DNA of 64,000 nt from Spirodela intermedia (lineage: Eukaryota; Streptophyta; Magnoliopsida; Alismatales; Araceae), in NCBI GenBank assembly GCA_902729315.2, contig LR746272.1:5524772-5588771 (forward strand), written 5' to 3'. This document shows positions 11,614 to 24,310 of this stretch, piece by piece (position 1 is the stretch's first letter; each line of letters opens with the position of its first letter). The position numbers and the translations under genes were made by a program. The notes below the pieces were generated by a model. That model did not search any database. It was given only the letters and a program-made list of their open reading frames with translations, and was not told where the DNA came from.

Positions 11614-13446
11614 TTAAATCCAGCTCTTGCCCTCGGTCTTCCTTATCCCCATCTGCTTCATCCTCCTCAAGATCTCCGACGCGTCGTCCCAGCGGCACAC
11701 GGTCTTGTAGGTGTTCGCGAGGAGGACGTAGCTCAGATGGCAGTGCGGGTCCAGCTGCATCATCTTCTTCGCCACCCGCTCCGCCACCGCCGGGTCCGAG
11801 TACGTCGCGCAGGCGCCCAGAAGCGCCGCCCAGAGGGACGAATCTTCGGCAAAGAACGAGTCTTTAATCAACGCCTCGGCCTCTTCCAGGAAACCTGCCC
11901 GGCCCAGCAGATCCACCATGCAGTTGTAATGTTCTACTCCGGGGCTGATCTGGTACTCGTCGCTCATCAACCCAAAGTTCCGCCTTCCTTCCTCGACCAT
12001 CCCCGCGTGGCTGCAGGCGAAGAGCACCCCGATGAAGGTGATGTAATCGGGGCGTACCCCCGCTGCCACCATGCCGCCGAAGAGGCTCATGGCCTCGGCG
12101 CTCCTTCCGTTCTGCGCTAACCCACAGATCATCGCGTTCCAGGTGATCGGATTTCTGTTGGGAATTTTCTCAAACATCCGGTGTGCGTAATCTACGAGTC
12201 CGCATTTCCAGTACAGATCGACGAGGGCGCACTCCACGATCACGTCCTTGCGACCTCCCGTCCGCAGGAATTGGCCATGAACTTCTTTGCCGCGCCGCGC
12301 GTCCGTCAGCCCAGCGCAGGCGCGGAGAACCGTGCTGAGGCTGTAGTTGTCGTCTTCTTTATCCATGGCCCGGAAGATCTGGAGCACAGAGTGGTAGTCC
12401 CCGCTGTGGCAGTATCCCCCCAGCAGGGCGCACCAGGAGATCGCGTTCTTCACGGCCATGCGGTCGAAAACCCGCTGGGAGTCCGCCATGGAGCCGCATT
12501 TGGCGTACATGTCGACGACGCTGCTGTCGACGACGACGTTCCCGCTGATCCCGGAGGTGATCACCAAGGCGTGCGCCTGCTTCCCCTGGCGGAGCCTCCC
12601 CAGGTTACCCAGAGCAGTGAGCACGCTCCCATAGGTGAACCCATCGGGAAACAGGCGGCGCCGCCTCTTCCGTACGGAGGAGACGAAGACCCACAGCGCC
12701 GCCTCGAATCGGTCGCTGCGGGTGAGCGCCGAGATCGCGGAGGTCCAGCAGATGGCGTCCGGCGAGGGCACCTCCTCGAAGACGCGGAGAGCGTCCTCCG
12801 GGGACGAATTGTTGCCGTACATGTCGATCAGCGCGCTGGAGATGACGGGGTTCGAGTCATAGCCCAGCGAGAAGACGACCCCGTGGAAGCTCCTCCCCAG
12901 CAGGAGGCCGCCGCCCCCGCCGCTGCTGCCCATCTCTGAGCAGGACTTCACGGCGGCCGACAGAGTGAAGGCGTTGGGGTCAACCCCCAGAGCCCACATC
13001 TCCTTGATGAGCCCCACGGCCTCGCGGGGCCTGCCGGCGCGGACATAGCCGGACACCATCGAGGTCCAGGCGACCACATCTCTATGGGGCAGCTCGTCGA
13101 ACACCTTCCGGGTGGAGTCAAAGTTTGGGCAGAGCTTGAAGTAGAGGGCCAGCAGACTGTTGCCGACGAAGCGGTCCGAGTCGAGGCCGTACTTGAGGAC
13201 GTGAACATGGAGCTGCTCTCCGGAGGGGAAGCAGAAGCGCCTGGTGCAGGATTGCAGGAGGGAAGCGTAGACGAGCGGCGGGGACTCGGCTGCTCCGCCG
13301 CCTGGATCAACGGATCTCAGACGGCGGAGCGCCTGCGAGGGGCAGCCCGAGGAGCAGAGCTCGAGGATCTCCGACTCGGAGGAGTAGCCCCTGTTGGCAG
13401 AGAGGCGGAGATGGCGGACGTATGGTCTACAACGCCTACACGACAT
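11614..13446 (-). CDS. PLS-class pentatricopeptide repeat protein, E subgroup (At1g03540-like)
   Basis: An intronless frame of 610 residues starting at the ATG at 13446-13444. The first 30 or so residues are Arg/Ser-rich with few acids, as expected for import into mitochondria or plastids. Tandem PPR motifs follow through most of the protein, with typical pieces such as VFDELPHRDVVAWTSMVSGY, LIDMYGNNSSPEDALRVFEE, SVVDMYAKCGSMADSQRVFD, NPITWNAMICGLAQNG and VEHYNCMVDLLGRAGFLEEA. The C-terminus is an E domain (SLWAALLGACATYSDPAVAE, YVLLANTYKTVCRWDDASEI) ending KTEGKSWI, with no DYW deaminase. Such proteins bind organelle RNA by sequence and usually guide C-to-U editing with a partner. Order and length resemble Arabidopsis At1g03540 as I remember it. 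A (CT)n tract lies about 200 bp upstream. The target RNA cannot be told from sequence. Confidence 0.9.
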   Translation of the reverse strand: MSCRRCRPYVRHLRLSANRGYSSESEILELCSSGCPSQALRRLRSVDPGGGAAESPPLVYASLLQSCTRRFCFPSGEQLHVHVLKYGLDSDRFVGNSLLALYFKLCPNFDSTRKVFDELPHRDVVAWTSMVSGYVRAGRPREAVGLIKEMWALGVDPNAFTLSAAVKSCSEMGSSGGGGGLLLGRSFHGVVFSLGYDSNPVISSALIDMYGNNSSPEDALRVFEEVPSPDAICWTSAISALTRSDRFEAALWVFVSSVRKRRRRLFPDGFTYGSVLTALGNLGRLRQGKQAHALVITSGISGNVVVDSSVVDMYAKCGSMADSQRVFDRMAVKNAISWCALLGGYCHSGDYHSVLQIFRAMDKEDDNYSLSTVLRACAGLTDARRGKEVHGQFLRTGGRKDVIVECALVDLYWKCGLVDYAHRMFEKIPNRNPITWNAMICGLAQNGRSAEAMSLFGGMVAAGVRPDYITFIGVLFACSHAGMVEEGRRNFGLMSDEYQISPGVEHYNCMVDLLGRAGFLEEAEALIKDSFFAEDSSLWAALLGACATYSDPAVAERVAKKMMQLDPHCHLSYVLLANTYKTVCRWDDASEILRRMKQMGIRKTEGKSWI

Positions 13447-13640
13447 CCATGCGTCTGCTCCGGCATGTCATTACATGAGCCTGGCGCCGCCGGTTGTCAC
13501 CTGCTTTGCCGGGCTTCTTAGCTGGTCGGAGTATCCGGTATGTCCGATAAGGGCCTTACGTTGTCTGGGCTCCTTCTACCTGTACCGCCGACAAAAGGGA
13601 ATTCTTTTACCGTCGTCGGCATCTATCACAGAGGTCATCG

Positions 13641-13681
<41 letters not shown>

Positions 13682-14546
13682 CTCTCTTTCTCTGATTGAT
13701 GCCGATGGCCTGAATAATGGACAGATTTCTAAATTCGGAATCTAAATCATTATGCCCGTGGGGGATAGGAAGGTAATAGCCGGTTTTTACTTGCAGTAAT
13801 CTAAATCCAGCCACAAATTCGCGGTTGACTTTAGGAATGGAAGTAATCATGGACTGTTTTAGACGGTAAATGGGTTTACGCGAAACCCATGGGCTGTTCT
13901 TCTTGGAAAGACTCCGTGGTTGGAAAGTCAAAGGTAGAGGGAACAATAAGAAAAACTCACAAGATATGAAATTTCTAGCTCATTTAGATAGGAATTATGT
14001 ATGAGGATAAAGGGGACCCATTCATAGGCGTTGCCACTACAATCAAACTGAGCCCGAAAATATTCCGCAGAAATTCAAATACACGGAAAAAAAAAAAGAC
14101 AAACCAAAATAGTCTGAATGTCCTGGTAGGTGCAGAAATTAGTCATCTTCGAGCACAAGAAGTTGGCCTACAAGGAGGAATATAAAATATACTCTGGATA
14201 CAAAATATCTAGGAAAATTATGTAATCACAGTCTTGGACGTTGCGTGTGATCTTAAATTTGATGCAATAAGGGGAGAATCGTAATCTTTAATGCGCCCCC
14301 ACATATGGAGCATGCAACAAGAATGCCTGCCGTATCTAGTCAACGTCTGTGCTTCCGAGACCAATCAAGCGAGCGCGTAGATCATGAGGCTGATGAAGAG
14401 GCTCCGTATCCGTCTCAATGAATCTCGGATTCCTAGGTCTTTAGGAGCAGGTGTGAATGTTCCCTCCCCGTGCAAGTAACAGGAGGCACGCAAATCCTCA
14501 AGATTTCAGATGAATGAAGAAAATCTCGGCCCCACAGGGGGACTGC
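13447..14546. other. Intergenic between PPR promoter and CSLA 3' end
   Basis: About 1.1 kb: upstream region of the PPR gene and 3' flank of the CSLA gene. It holds a CT tract at 13639-13691. No other feature is supported. Confidence 0.6.
13639..13691. repeat. (CT)n microsatellite upstream of the PPR gene
   Basis: A CT dinucleotide run of about 50 bp with a few substitutions, 193 bp before the PPR start codon. Confidence 0.9.
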
Positions 14547-14775
14547 TCACTCGGATCTTTCGGCTGGAACGCCGACGTAGTCGAAGCCCACGACCAGGAA
14601 GGCGATGCCTTGGAGGAAGATGTAGACGAAGTACCTCTTCTTTGCCACCAGGACGTCATAGAGACCGCAGGACAAGAGCACAGCCCCCACCCCGATCTCC
14701 CCCACGTGGAACCTTCACACGTCAATGGGCTTCAAATCGACTTAGCACAAGTACGATGAAAGATTATCACCTACC

Positions 14776-14809
<34 letters not shown>

Positions 14810-16687
14810 GCTACCTTTTCCCAATATTTCTTAAAGGTTTCCTCATTGGCGCGTCGATGACGAGGAGAGAGCTCTCAACGTCTTCATTGGCGCATCGTGG
14901 GGCCTTCACCTCGTGGTCATCTCCCCGCTTTTGGGTGACGACCCACTCGTTCGCCCTCTTGGCTTCGAGGAGGCCGGTTATGATAGCCTTGAACCGATGC
15001 AGCGACATGGCGTTCTCGAACAGGACCCAGATCACAACGAGATGAAAGGAGCTGCGTTTGAAAGAATGCGAAAATCCCAATCAGGCTCAACTTTCTGGTT
15101 TCCTTTCGTCTACATGGGAAACGATCAATCGTCCTACCGGGGCGTCTCTATTGCCTTGGCGATGGTGATGAGGCAAGGGACGTAGACCATCGCCCAGGCC
15201 GGGATGGATATCTCGGGAACGAGCACAGATAGGGGAATCAACCCACAGAAGAAGGTCAAGGAGAGGGTGTGGGCTACGATCTTCCCGAGGAAGAAGAAGT
15301 TGTAGATGATGTGGAGCCTCTTCAACAGGGACACCTTCTGCCATTAACAAGATCGAGGTAATTCAGTTCTCCGTGGAAATAATTCCCGTAGAGATCATCA
15401 CCTCTTCGTGGTTCATGAAGGCGGTTTATGGAAGATCAATGTTGCTTGACACATTTGAAATTCCCCTGAAAGTAAATCTTCCGTCGTGACTTAACAAAGA
15501 TGGTGTATGGAACTGGACACCACTGACCTTGTTCTGTATAATTTCGATGGCCATCTTTCTAAATAGATTGGCGGGGCCGCAGGACCATCGGTGCTGCTGG
15601 AACCGATATGCCGCGAAGTTACTTGGCAGCTCGCTCTTGACCTGATTCGATGCCACGATCGACGGAGAATAGGTTAGGAAAGTATGGAAGGCACATTAAG
15701 CACACGAGGCCTGGGAACAGGCCCGGATAACAGAGACCCGTGTCTTTCTGAGGTCTAAACTAGATATAAATGCCACACGTATGACATTATTTCGTGATGA
15801 AAAATATTTGGTCAATGAAGGTTTGGTTTTGGGATGGAGATAAGCTAAATCAATAATACGAAATTCTGGCAGATGCAACCGACCTTTACGTCGCCCACGT
15901 AGACAAATTTCCATCCTTTCAGACAAGCTCGGACGGCCAGATCCATGTCCTCTACTGTTGTTCTGGTATTCCAGCCTCCCGAGTCATTTAAAGCCGTGAT
16001 TCGCCACACACCAGCCGTACCTAAATGAGTTACAGGTATATATATATACGTAGTCAGATGATATTCCTGAGAAACGCCATTAATAGACAAGGAGTCATAG
16101 CATTTCTCTGAACTGAAGGGCAGAACCGATCGCTGGAAAGAAGCTTTAGTGTGTCGAAGGACTACCGTTGAAGCCAAAGAAGGCGAACGCTGAAGAGCCC
16201 GCTTGTTGCTCCACCGTGAAGTGGTAGTTTAGAGACATCTCTTGCATCCTCGTCATCAGGCACTTGCTGGCGTTGACTGCAGAGTGTAGAAACAGGAAAA
16301 GAACACGTCGATTATTATAATTAGAGAAAGGGATTCTAATGCCATGGTCCTGGTATTACGATTTTAAGCTAATCGGCAATAAATGGTACCCCCATTCGTG
16401 TCCGTTTATCTACATCCAATGTAAGATTGTTCTTAGACTATACATGTATAGAGGGCTATTCATATACAGAAGGAGCTCAAAAAGCCAGGCTGAGGCCCCA
16501 CAATTAGTGCAGCCTGAACCCACCGGAATAACTTTTACAAGATTCAATCTTAGAGGAAAGCCCGGCGATGGATTCCATGCAAGATATTTGGGAAGCCACC
16601 TATATATTCGCACTAGAGCGAGAGTGAGTGAGAGAAGGTGTGAGTGAGTGACTGAGAGAGGGTGTGAGTGAGTGAGTGAGTGAGTGA

Positions 16688-16733
<46 letters not shown>

Positions 16734-18054
16734 AATTTGGGAAGCGACGTGGATAATCTGTAGGTAGACACAAGACACCACAAGACTTCGGGTTTGAGAG
16801 GAGGCCCTTTCTTTTAATTGGTGAATTTTGAGGCTCAAGAGGGGGGTGAATTCGGCGGAGCCGGACTTTGGCAGTCTATTGGCACTCCTACGTATACGAA
16901 GTATAAACTTTCTCACAGCGTATATATTACCATATTCAAACAGCAAGAATAGAGTATTAACCATCTTGTACGGCATGGGAAAGCTTACCGAATTTCCAGC
17001 GGGACTGGACGAGGGAGATCTCGGGGTTATACACGAGGAAAGGGACGATCCGCACGAGGAAATCAGCGTCCGGCTGGAAATCGGAGTCGAAGATGGCGAC
17101 AAACTCACAGCGCCGGACGTAGTTGTGCTTCATCCCTTCCTTGAGCGCCCCTGCCTTGTACCCCTTCCGGTCACTCCTGACCTCATACCGGATGTCTACT
17201 CCTTTCTTAGCCCACTTCGCACACTCAGCCCTCACCAACTCCTGCGAATCAATGGGAATCGGGTACTGAGCTCGGAGATCTTTTCGCTCGACATAATTTC
17301 TTTTTTGGCTTCGAGTACGTTTATATCGAGTCTATACGACCAACAGTAGGAAGCACAGCTGGATGTGGATCGCGCGACGCATGAATAATGGGTAGATTGT
17401 GGAGTGTAGGGGAGTCTTGGATTAATAACTAGCAGGAGAAGATGCGGTGGGTTGATTAAATAGAGTGGCAACCTTGATGGCTTCGTCTGAGTCGTCCAGA
17501 ACTTGAACGATCAGACGATGCTTCGGCCATGATAGCTTGCAGGCCGCTTCAATGGAAAGATGATAAACCTGCGCAAAATCAAGATGAGGAGGATGAAGAA
17601 TAAGACAGTGACAATGAAGAGTGGCCAACCTCTTTCTCGTTGTACATGGGGATCTGAACCAGAACCACGGGGAAAACTGCATCGCTCGACTCCTCGTCTT
17701 GGACAAGCGGTTCCCATTTGTATACCTTCCCCGGCTTCCGGTTGAAGACCTTGACGTAGAGGGCGATCCCGGTCATGAAGAGCTTCTCGAACATCTGCAT
17801 CACCAGCATTGCCATGGAGACCGTGATCAACACCCTCATTGGAGGAGCGATCACCTTCACCCGGAACCACGCCCATGCCAGGTTGGCCATCCTCGCCGGA
17901 AGGCGCGACTGCAGTAGACCGGGGATTGGGTGCACGAGGAACTGAGGCAGGACGCCTATACATTGAAAGGACAAGTGCATCAGAGGAGGCATGAAGAAAA
18001 AGAGGAGGCAATGATCAGAGTACCACGCAGCATCTCCGTTCCTGGTTGCTCCAT
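14547..18054 (-). CDS. CSLA: Cellulose synthase-like A (glucomannan 4-beta-mannosyltransferase), copy 1
   Basis: Ten exons: 18054-18024, 17955-17630, 17568-17473, 17241-16989, 16276-16166, 16020-15884, 15641-15528, 15337-15138, 15051-14815 and 14712-14547. They join in frame to 556 residues, close to the usual 520-550. CSLA is a Golgi GT2 enzyme that builds beta-1,4-mannan or glucomannan from GDP-sugars. Visible GT2 motifs are [10 protein letters not shown] (142-151), the DxD-type IFDSDFQP (from 201), [10 protein letters not shown] (E296-D297) and QQHRW (333-337). A hydrophobic segment lies before the catalytic part and several follow QQHRW. Compared with copy 2 it has a much shorter N-terminus, one residue fewer just after VLDDS, FDSD for FDAD, and a different C-terminus (GVPAERSE). 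No stop or frameshift is seen, so it looks functional. Two simple-sequence tracts lie inside introns. Confidence 0.9.
14779..14810. repeat. (GA)n microsatellite in CSLA copy 1 intron 9
   Basis: An interrupted GA run of about 32 bp inside the 102-bp intron between exons 9 and 10, ending four bases from the exon 9 splice site. Confidence 0.9.
16617..16734. repeat. Compound (GAGT)n(TG)n(GA)n microsatellite in CSLA copy 1 intron 4
   Basis: Consecutive GAGT-like, TG and GA runs over about 118 bp inside the intron between exons 4 and 5. It enlarges this intron to 712 bp, against 118 bp for the same intron in copy 2. Confidence 0.92.
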
Positions 18055-21000
18055 GAAATTGGGCGCCCGATCGTAGGGTTTCCTTCCACTTATATCATAC
18101 GAATTCGAAGGGATAAGGAAATAGGAAACCCGGCGGGGGGCCTTCGACGTACGCCTTGGAGATGCCCCGTAGTGAGCATCCTCATCCCTCCCATCTCGCA
18201 CGAGTAAAGAATTTTCTTTAAAAATTATGGCAAGATTGGATTATGACCCAACAGGGACATCTCTCATCTGTTCTAAAGCTCATAATTCTCTGTGGCTAAA
18301 CATAGCCATCTGTGATGCATTTCAGATGTGTTATGCCTTTCAAATGGGAATCTCATCCGATCGCGTTAGTTGAGATTCCAGGCTGAGTTGACACGGAAGA
18401 GCTAAATGTTCCTGAAGAAGGAAGACGCTGAGACGCTCGCAAACTATTTTTAAGTTCGGTGTAGTCGATGCGTTCCCTGAGACTATCTATTGAGTTGATA
18501 CAGAAACTGTAAAGATCGGGCATGGAAGTTAGAAACTCCTCTTTTCGTCACCCGACTGTCCCACAATCACCATAGTATAATCCTGGATCTCACTCTCTAT
18601 CGATGTATATTTATCTAATTATAACATAGACACCGCAGATACTTTGGAAAAATAATGCAGAAGGCATAGCTAGACTCCAGCTTATGAGGCCTTGCCAAGA
18701 GTCGCTCTGCTATCTTCCATTTCTTCATGAATAAAAGTATGTATGGAGGCATTTTTGGTGAGTTCATGAATATGAATCTGAATTCTCTTTGACACAGAAC
18801 TTTAATCCATATTTTAAATAATTTTTTAAATGTATTAATACGAATATAAATCTGATTTCTCTCTTAGCCTGAAATTCAAGAAAGATTGTGTCATACTAAA
18901 AAAAAAGATTAAAATTGAAAGTTTTTCTAGAACCTTATTGGGTAGATGTTAAATCATTGTAAAATTATAGCGAAATGATAAAGTAGAAATCTATAGCTTT
19001 CGGTGGTACATCCTATCTGTCACAAAAGTCATGCTAGAGTTTTTCAATGCTCCAAAATAGTCTTGTGGCACATCTTTTTTGCCGTAAAATTGTAGAAAAT
19101 GATGATTTCAAGTTCATTTTTATGTAGAGTCAAAAGATTATCACAATCAGTGTCATTTCTTAAAACTTTAGTTGATCAATTCTTAGTCCTTACCATTAGT
19201 TGAAAACTAACATCACATGAAGGAATGGGAAAACGTGGTCTTCTCCTGATGAGTGTTCCCACAATTATTTGAAGAGATCATAATTTAGGTGAGTTATAAT
19301 ATTTAGTCTAATCGTAGGAATCTACTGAATCAGAATATTTTTTGTGCACATTTTTCTCCATTTCCAGGTTCAAGAACAGCAAGCCAAGAACACAGAGAAT
19401 TGATACACAAACTAAATGACATATATGTTAGGTTGACTAGTCAACTTGTCGGGAAAACTCTGCCTGGACTTCTCCTCTTATTTTTTATTTTAGGGACGAT
19501 TTTCGAGTATGAAACTAGTCCTGCCCCTTTGTATAGAAAATACTGGAAAAGGGGGCTCAGGAGAGAATTAAACCAATATGAAAAACCTTTTCTCTTTTGC
19601 TGCACACATTGGAGGTATGATGTTTTCCTCTCTTTGTGGCTTGGTTGTGAGTTTTATTCTCCTTTTTATCTGTATCATTTATTCATTTATATAAGAATTA
19701 TCTTCTTGTTTTAGTGGACATGAGGTGTATAATCTACAATTAAATTTGTGTGCCATTTTTCTCCATCCTTCTTCTTCAATATTTATTGCTTTCTTTATTG
19801 TGTGTCTTGTTCTTGTTCTTCCACTGCTATATTAGTGCTTTTATTTCAATGTTACCCAATAAACCAATATCATAGTATTTTTTGGTGCATAGTATTGACA
19901 TTTTGAAGAGCATAAGATGTCTACAATGTTTGAAATTGGGAGGTTTGATTAGAGCATCAACTTCAGAATATTGGAGCTTAAGAGGACAGTTCTTTTGACT
20001 CACCAAGGGCTATAGTACTTGGTGAATACTATATTTGGGAAAAGGAAAATGCTGAATACTATATTCATTGAAGAGAAATCAGAATAAGTTAAGGAGACAT
20101 TGGCTATGATTTAATTTAGTTTTTTAAATGAGAGGATGAATTATGACTGAAATTAGAATTTTTTTACATCACCAAAATCCCTCACCAACAAGTTACATTT
20201 GAAGCAGAACTTTGTCATATTAATGATGGCAAAAGATATTTCAATTAAATCACATATTGATGAATTTAGTTCCATTTTATCAGTTTTAAAAAATATTGAT
20301 GTGAACATTTAAGTTCAAGTTTTATTAGCACTTTGTTCATTACCATCATCATATAAATACTTTCGAGAAATGTTTGTTATAAAGTAGAGATTTTATCTTA
20401 TTGAATATGTGAAAGTTTCTTTGTTTTTAAAAATTAGAAGATAAAGATAACTAGTAGTACTTTTAAAGGATAGAAATCTGAAGGTCTTGTTGCTAGAGGA
20501 CTCAAGGAGGAAAATCAATTTGAGAGAAATAGAGAAACTAGATCTAAACATCAAATCAAAAATGGATTCTAGGATAATTGTCAGAAGAAAAGAGATAATA
20601 AGGTTGACTGTTGAAAACTCATGAGAAAATAGTAACATGAATAAGAAAAATATTTTAATTGAATTAATTTTTCAACAAAGGTGAGTGTCGCCAAAGAACA
20701 AAGTGACAATGTTATTTTCTATGTTTAGTACATTAGATGTAAAGATGATTAGATCTTATGCTTAGGTTGTTCATATTGTATGAATTTTACTAGAGATTTT
20801 ATCCATATGAGTAAATGTCTTGATGAAAAATGATACCCATGCAAGACAATTGGGATTGATTCAATCCAACTTATAAAGACATTATTGTTGGTTTAAGGCC
20901 TTATACCAAGGGGGGTTTAATTAATTGAATCATAATTTTGACTTTTGGTAAACTATCTTAATTTACTTGATCTCTTATGTTTGATCCTACATTTCCTAGA

Positions 21001-22629
21001 ATACCTATATTTAAATATTAAATATTCAAAGAAATTTTTAGTGGTTATGACATTGCCTATGACCACTATCTAAGAACACTCTATTCTTTGGTAGAGAACC
21101 ATAGGCTACCTATAAAATATTTAGTAGACAACCGTGGGTTACTGAGTTCATCTCTCATAAGATTTTACATATAAATTCTGTTATAAATAGTTCTAGGTGG
21201 GGCTCACCATTGATTACAAGGATAAACTCTAGTGATTGAGTCAACCAAGATTTCATCACAATTTATCTCATAAAAAATATAGAAGAACTTCATTGTGGGA
21301 TTTTTTTATTAGTTGATGAAGACTTGTATCATGTCTGCAAGGTGAAGAGGAAGTTGAATTGAGCTAGATTTTATTTGTCCTTATCATGTAGGGAAGCTAT
21401 CTGATTATGAAGATATTGACACTCACTAAGATTAAAGATGATTGCATTTGAATGAAATTTTGCTCCTCAACTCAAATGTCTTCTTGCTATTTCATCAAAC
21501 TTCAAATATCACTACATTTTACTTCTAATTTTCTAAAACAGTTAGCCTAAAGAGACTAGAGGTTATAAAAAGGTTAGAGATGATCGTTCAGAAGTAATTA
21601 GCCATAGAAGAGAGGCTAAATTTATAAAGTTAAAAATTTTCTTTTTTTTTCATTTCTGAATCTTAAAATTATAAAATCAGGTAGAGATTTGAATGGTTGG
21701 AAACCAGTATGATGTCTTTTAAGGTTTGGATATCATCTAAGATAAAACTAGTATGCATAGCAATTAAGCATTAAAGTATGCATCTAGAGTTTATTGGTTC
21801 AAACATGTCTTAAAATAATTTATTATCATTAAAATAAAACAAGAATACATTGCATAATAAATCAATTTTTTTACATTCAAAATTAATCTAAATATCTTAA
21901 AATAAAATATGAATATAAATCATCTTACTTTGGTGACTAATAATATTTCAAAATCATTTTTATTTAATATTCAAAATTAGTCAGAAATTTATCAGTATTC
22001 CTTTAATTAATCCATATTTAATGGATTAATTCTCTTTTAAGAATGATAAAAAATAATGATTTCAAATGATAGACTTCCAAAATACTAGATATACTTTTGT
22101 ATGGATAGTTTACTTCAATAATTTTCAGAAAATCTGAAAGGAATATTTTCCTTCAATCATAAATTCATAAGTATTATCATATCTAATAGAAATAAACAAT
22201 GTAATGATTCTAAGTAGTATATTCATCCAAATTATGAACTCAAAAATATGACCATCAACTACATTCCTTGTGGTAATTTCTAATAATTTAACATCATTAC
22301 TATATGTCATGTATCAATTTATAGTTAATTAATTTCATGAATACAAGGTACTCATGCAACTTTCATATAAGATAAATGCTTAATATAGTTTGATCCCTTT
22401 CTTTCTCTTGTTGTATTTGTCATCATCAAAATATCATGTGTTAATTAGTACTTCAATAAAGGTTAGGCATGAGATAGTGAAATATAAGTTGTAGTAGAAT
22501 GAAGTTGACAAATGAATAAATCAAACTCTTTTCGAGAAAGTAGATTGTATGATGTCAAATGCAATACTCAATAAGGACTTTTGGGTAGTAACAATGTCCA
22601 ACAATCATTGTGGACTTGAAAACTTATAA
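18055..22629. other. AT-rich stretch without recognisable gene
   Basis: This starts with the promoter of CSLA copy 1 and passes after about 18.2 kb into AT-rich DNA with no conserved reading frame. Weak coding-like pieces (for example near 19.4-19.7 kb) lack an ATG start and known relatives. It contains a segment at about 19725-19870 that is repeated at 46432-46570. Confidence 0.55.
19725..19870 (+). repeat. Dispersed repeat, copy 1
   Basis: A segment of about 140 bp that matches 46432-46570 in the same orientation, sharing blocks such as CTACAATTAAA, TTCTTCTTC and TATTAGTGCT with scattered substitutions. Its identity is unknown. Confidence 0.6.
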
Positions 22630-23090
22630 ATCATGCAAACATCAAAATTTATAAAATCAAAAAATACAAATTCTTAGATTTTTAGAAATATTTCAGCATA
22701 AATAAATCAATTATAATTTGATAAAGGGATTCATAAATAATGGACAACTTTCAAGTTGATCATAATGATGTAAGATAATATTGGGTAAAATTTCAGAATT
22801 ATTCTAAAAAACTAAGATTTTTTATAATTTTTAGACTAAATAATAAAGATAAAATATATTTACAAATTTATGAAAAAAGAAAATTCAGGTGAAAATAGTG
22901 TTTTGTCTAGTGATTCTTATGTAAATGATTATAAATGATTTAATTGATCAAATTAAGATCTGTAAAAGTTAGAAAAATCTTAATTTAGCAAAAAATATTT
23001 TCAAAATTTGAAATCACATAAAATGTCACTAATTTAAGTAAAAATTAAGTTTAAAATAGAAAAGACAAAGTTTCAGTATCATGATAGTGA
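22630..23090 (+). repeat. Retroelement-derived repeat, copy A (partial)
   Basis: It matches the start of the arms at 26050 (same orientation) and 31446 (opposite orientation). Shared blocks include ATCAATTATAATTT and TTAATTGATCAAATTAAGAT. It is noncoding and probably the 3' internal part of a retroelement. Confidence 0.65.
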
Positions 23091-23165
23091 TTGCTAAAAT
23101 TCGGCCTCTAACGAGTGGTTAGCTCTTCCTTTCTTCTCCTAGACAATAGTGACAGTGTGGTTGAC

Positions 23166-24310
23166 CCCTCTTTTAGTGGACCTCTTTGGCAAGTAATATA
23201 GCGCTTCTAGATGATACTTCTATGACTTTTGGTGTGGTGTGACATGTTCGGACGAAACCAAGTTACCACATTAGTGTCTATAGTTGCCCATGAGGTAGAC
23301 CAAATTTGGGCAATATTTATTTCCTACTTTCAACATTTACTTACCTATTTTTGTCATTTATTTATATTTTATGACAAATTATTTGTGTTTCATGTATGTT
23401 TTGATTGAGATAAGTATTCAAAACTTGATGAATGATCATCATTCTTCTTCTACATCTTCTAAAACTCATCTTAAATTAAGCTAATATTATTTATAATTTA
23501 TTTTTAATTAATTTTTACAATCGAATCTTGACATATTCATGTTTTCGATGTTCTATGAATAATAGGTATTTTTCTATTTTTGAACATGAAATCAGTGAGA
23601 TTAAAGGTCGCTTAATGATTGTTGAATCATTAAAACAATGTGGAGGCATTCATGGCTGACCTCATGTCATGTGTGTGAATTCTGGAGCACACGTTTGTCT
23701 AGAATAATGGTCACTATAAAAACGGATAGACCGTATTTCTCTCTTTCTTTATTATCATCTTATTTCTTTCTCTCTCTCTCTTGTGAGACCTCTTCTTCTC
23801 TCTCCATCTCTCATGAGATCTCTCCTTTTCTCTCCCTCTCTCGATCGATCTCTTTCTCTTTCTCTCCATTGATCGATCTCTCTCTCTCTCTCGTGAGACC
23901 TTTCTCTCTCTCGATCTCACGTGAGATTTCCTCCTCTCTTCTCTATCTTCTCTCTCTCTTCTCTCTCTGTCTCACGTGAGATTTTCTCCTCTCTCTTCTC
24001 TCTCTTGTGAGACTTTCTTCTCTCTCTGTCTCACATGAGTTTTTCTCCTCTCTCTCCTCTCTCTCTTTTCCTCTTCCCTTTCTCTACTTCCCTTTTTTTA
24101 TTCTTCTCACCTCATCTTTCTATTTTATTATTTCTATTAAATATTAATAGAATATTAAAATCACTTTATATATAAATTAAATTAGTTTTCACGACGAATT
24201 AATCAATCTCTCTTTATTCGACTTGAGACTCTTCTATAGTAATATTTTATTAAGTTTTAGATATAAATATTATTAGATAATATACATTTAAACACAACGA
24301 CAAGTGCACA
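23166..24310 (+). repeat. LTR-like repeat R2, copy 1
   Basis: It matches 35881-36998 along its length: a GGTGTGGTGTG block near the start, an AT-rich middle, a long CT-rich part with GTGAGA interruptions, and the end AAGTGCACA. The same last 400 bp or so recur at about 39990-40406. The CA end and association with a gag-protease remnant at the second copy suggest an LTR. Copies differ at many sites. Confidence 0.65.

Noticed and set aside
12181-12939. A 252-codon plus-strand frame
   Set aside because: It is antisense to the PPR gene; long shadow frames are expected in GC-rich coding DNA.
19400-19714. A 104-codon open frame in AT-rich DNA
   Set aside because: It starts with TTG, has no upstream ATG or splice context that fits, and its protein resembles no family I know.
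23720-24080. Possible CRISPR-like or satellite array of CTCTC and GTGAGA units
   Set aside because: Units are irregular in length and there are no unique spacers; it is the CT-rich part of the R2 LTR.
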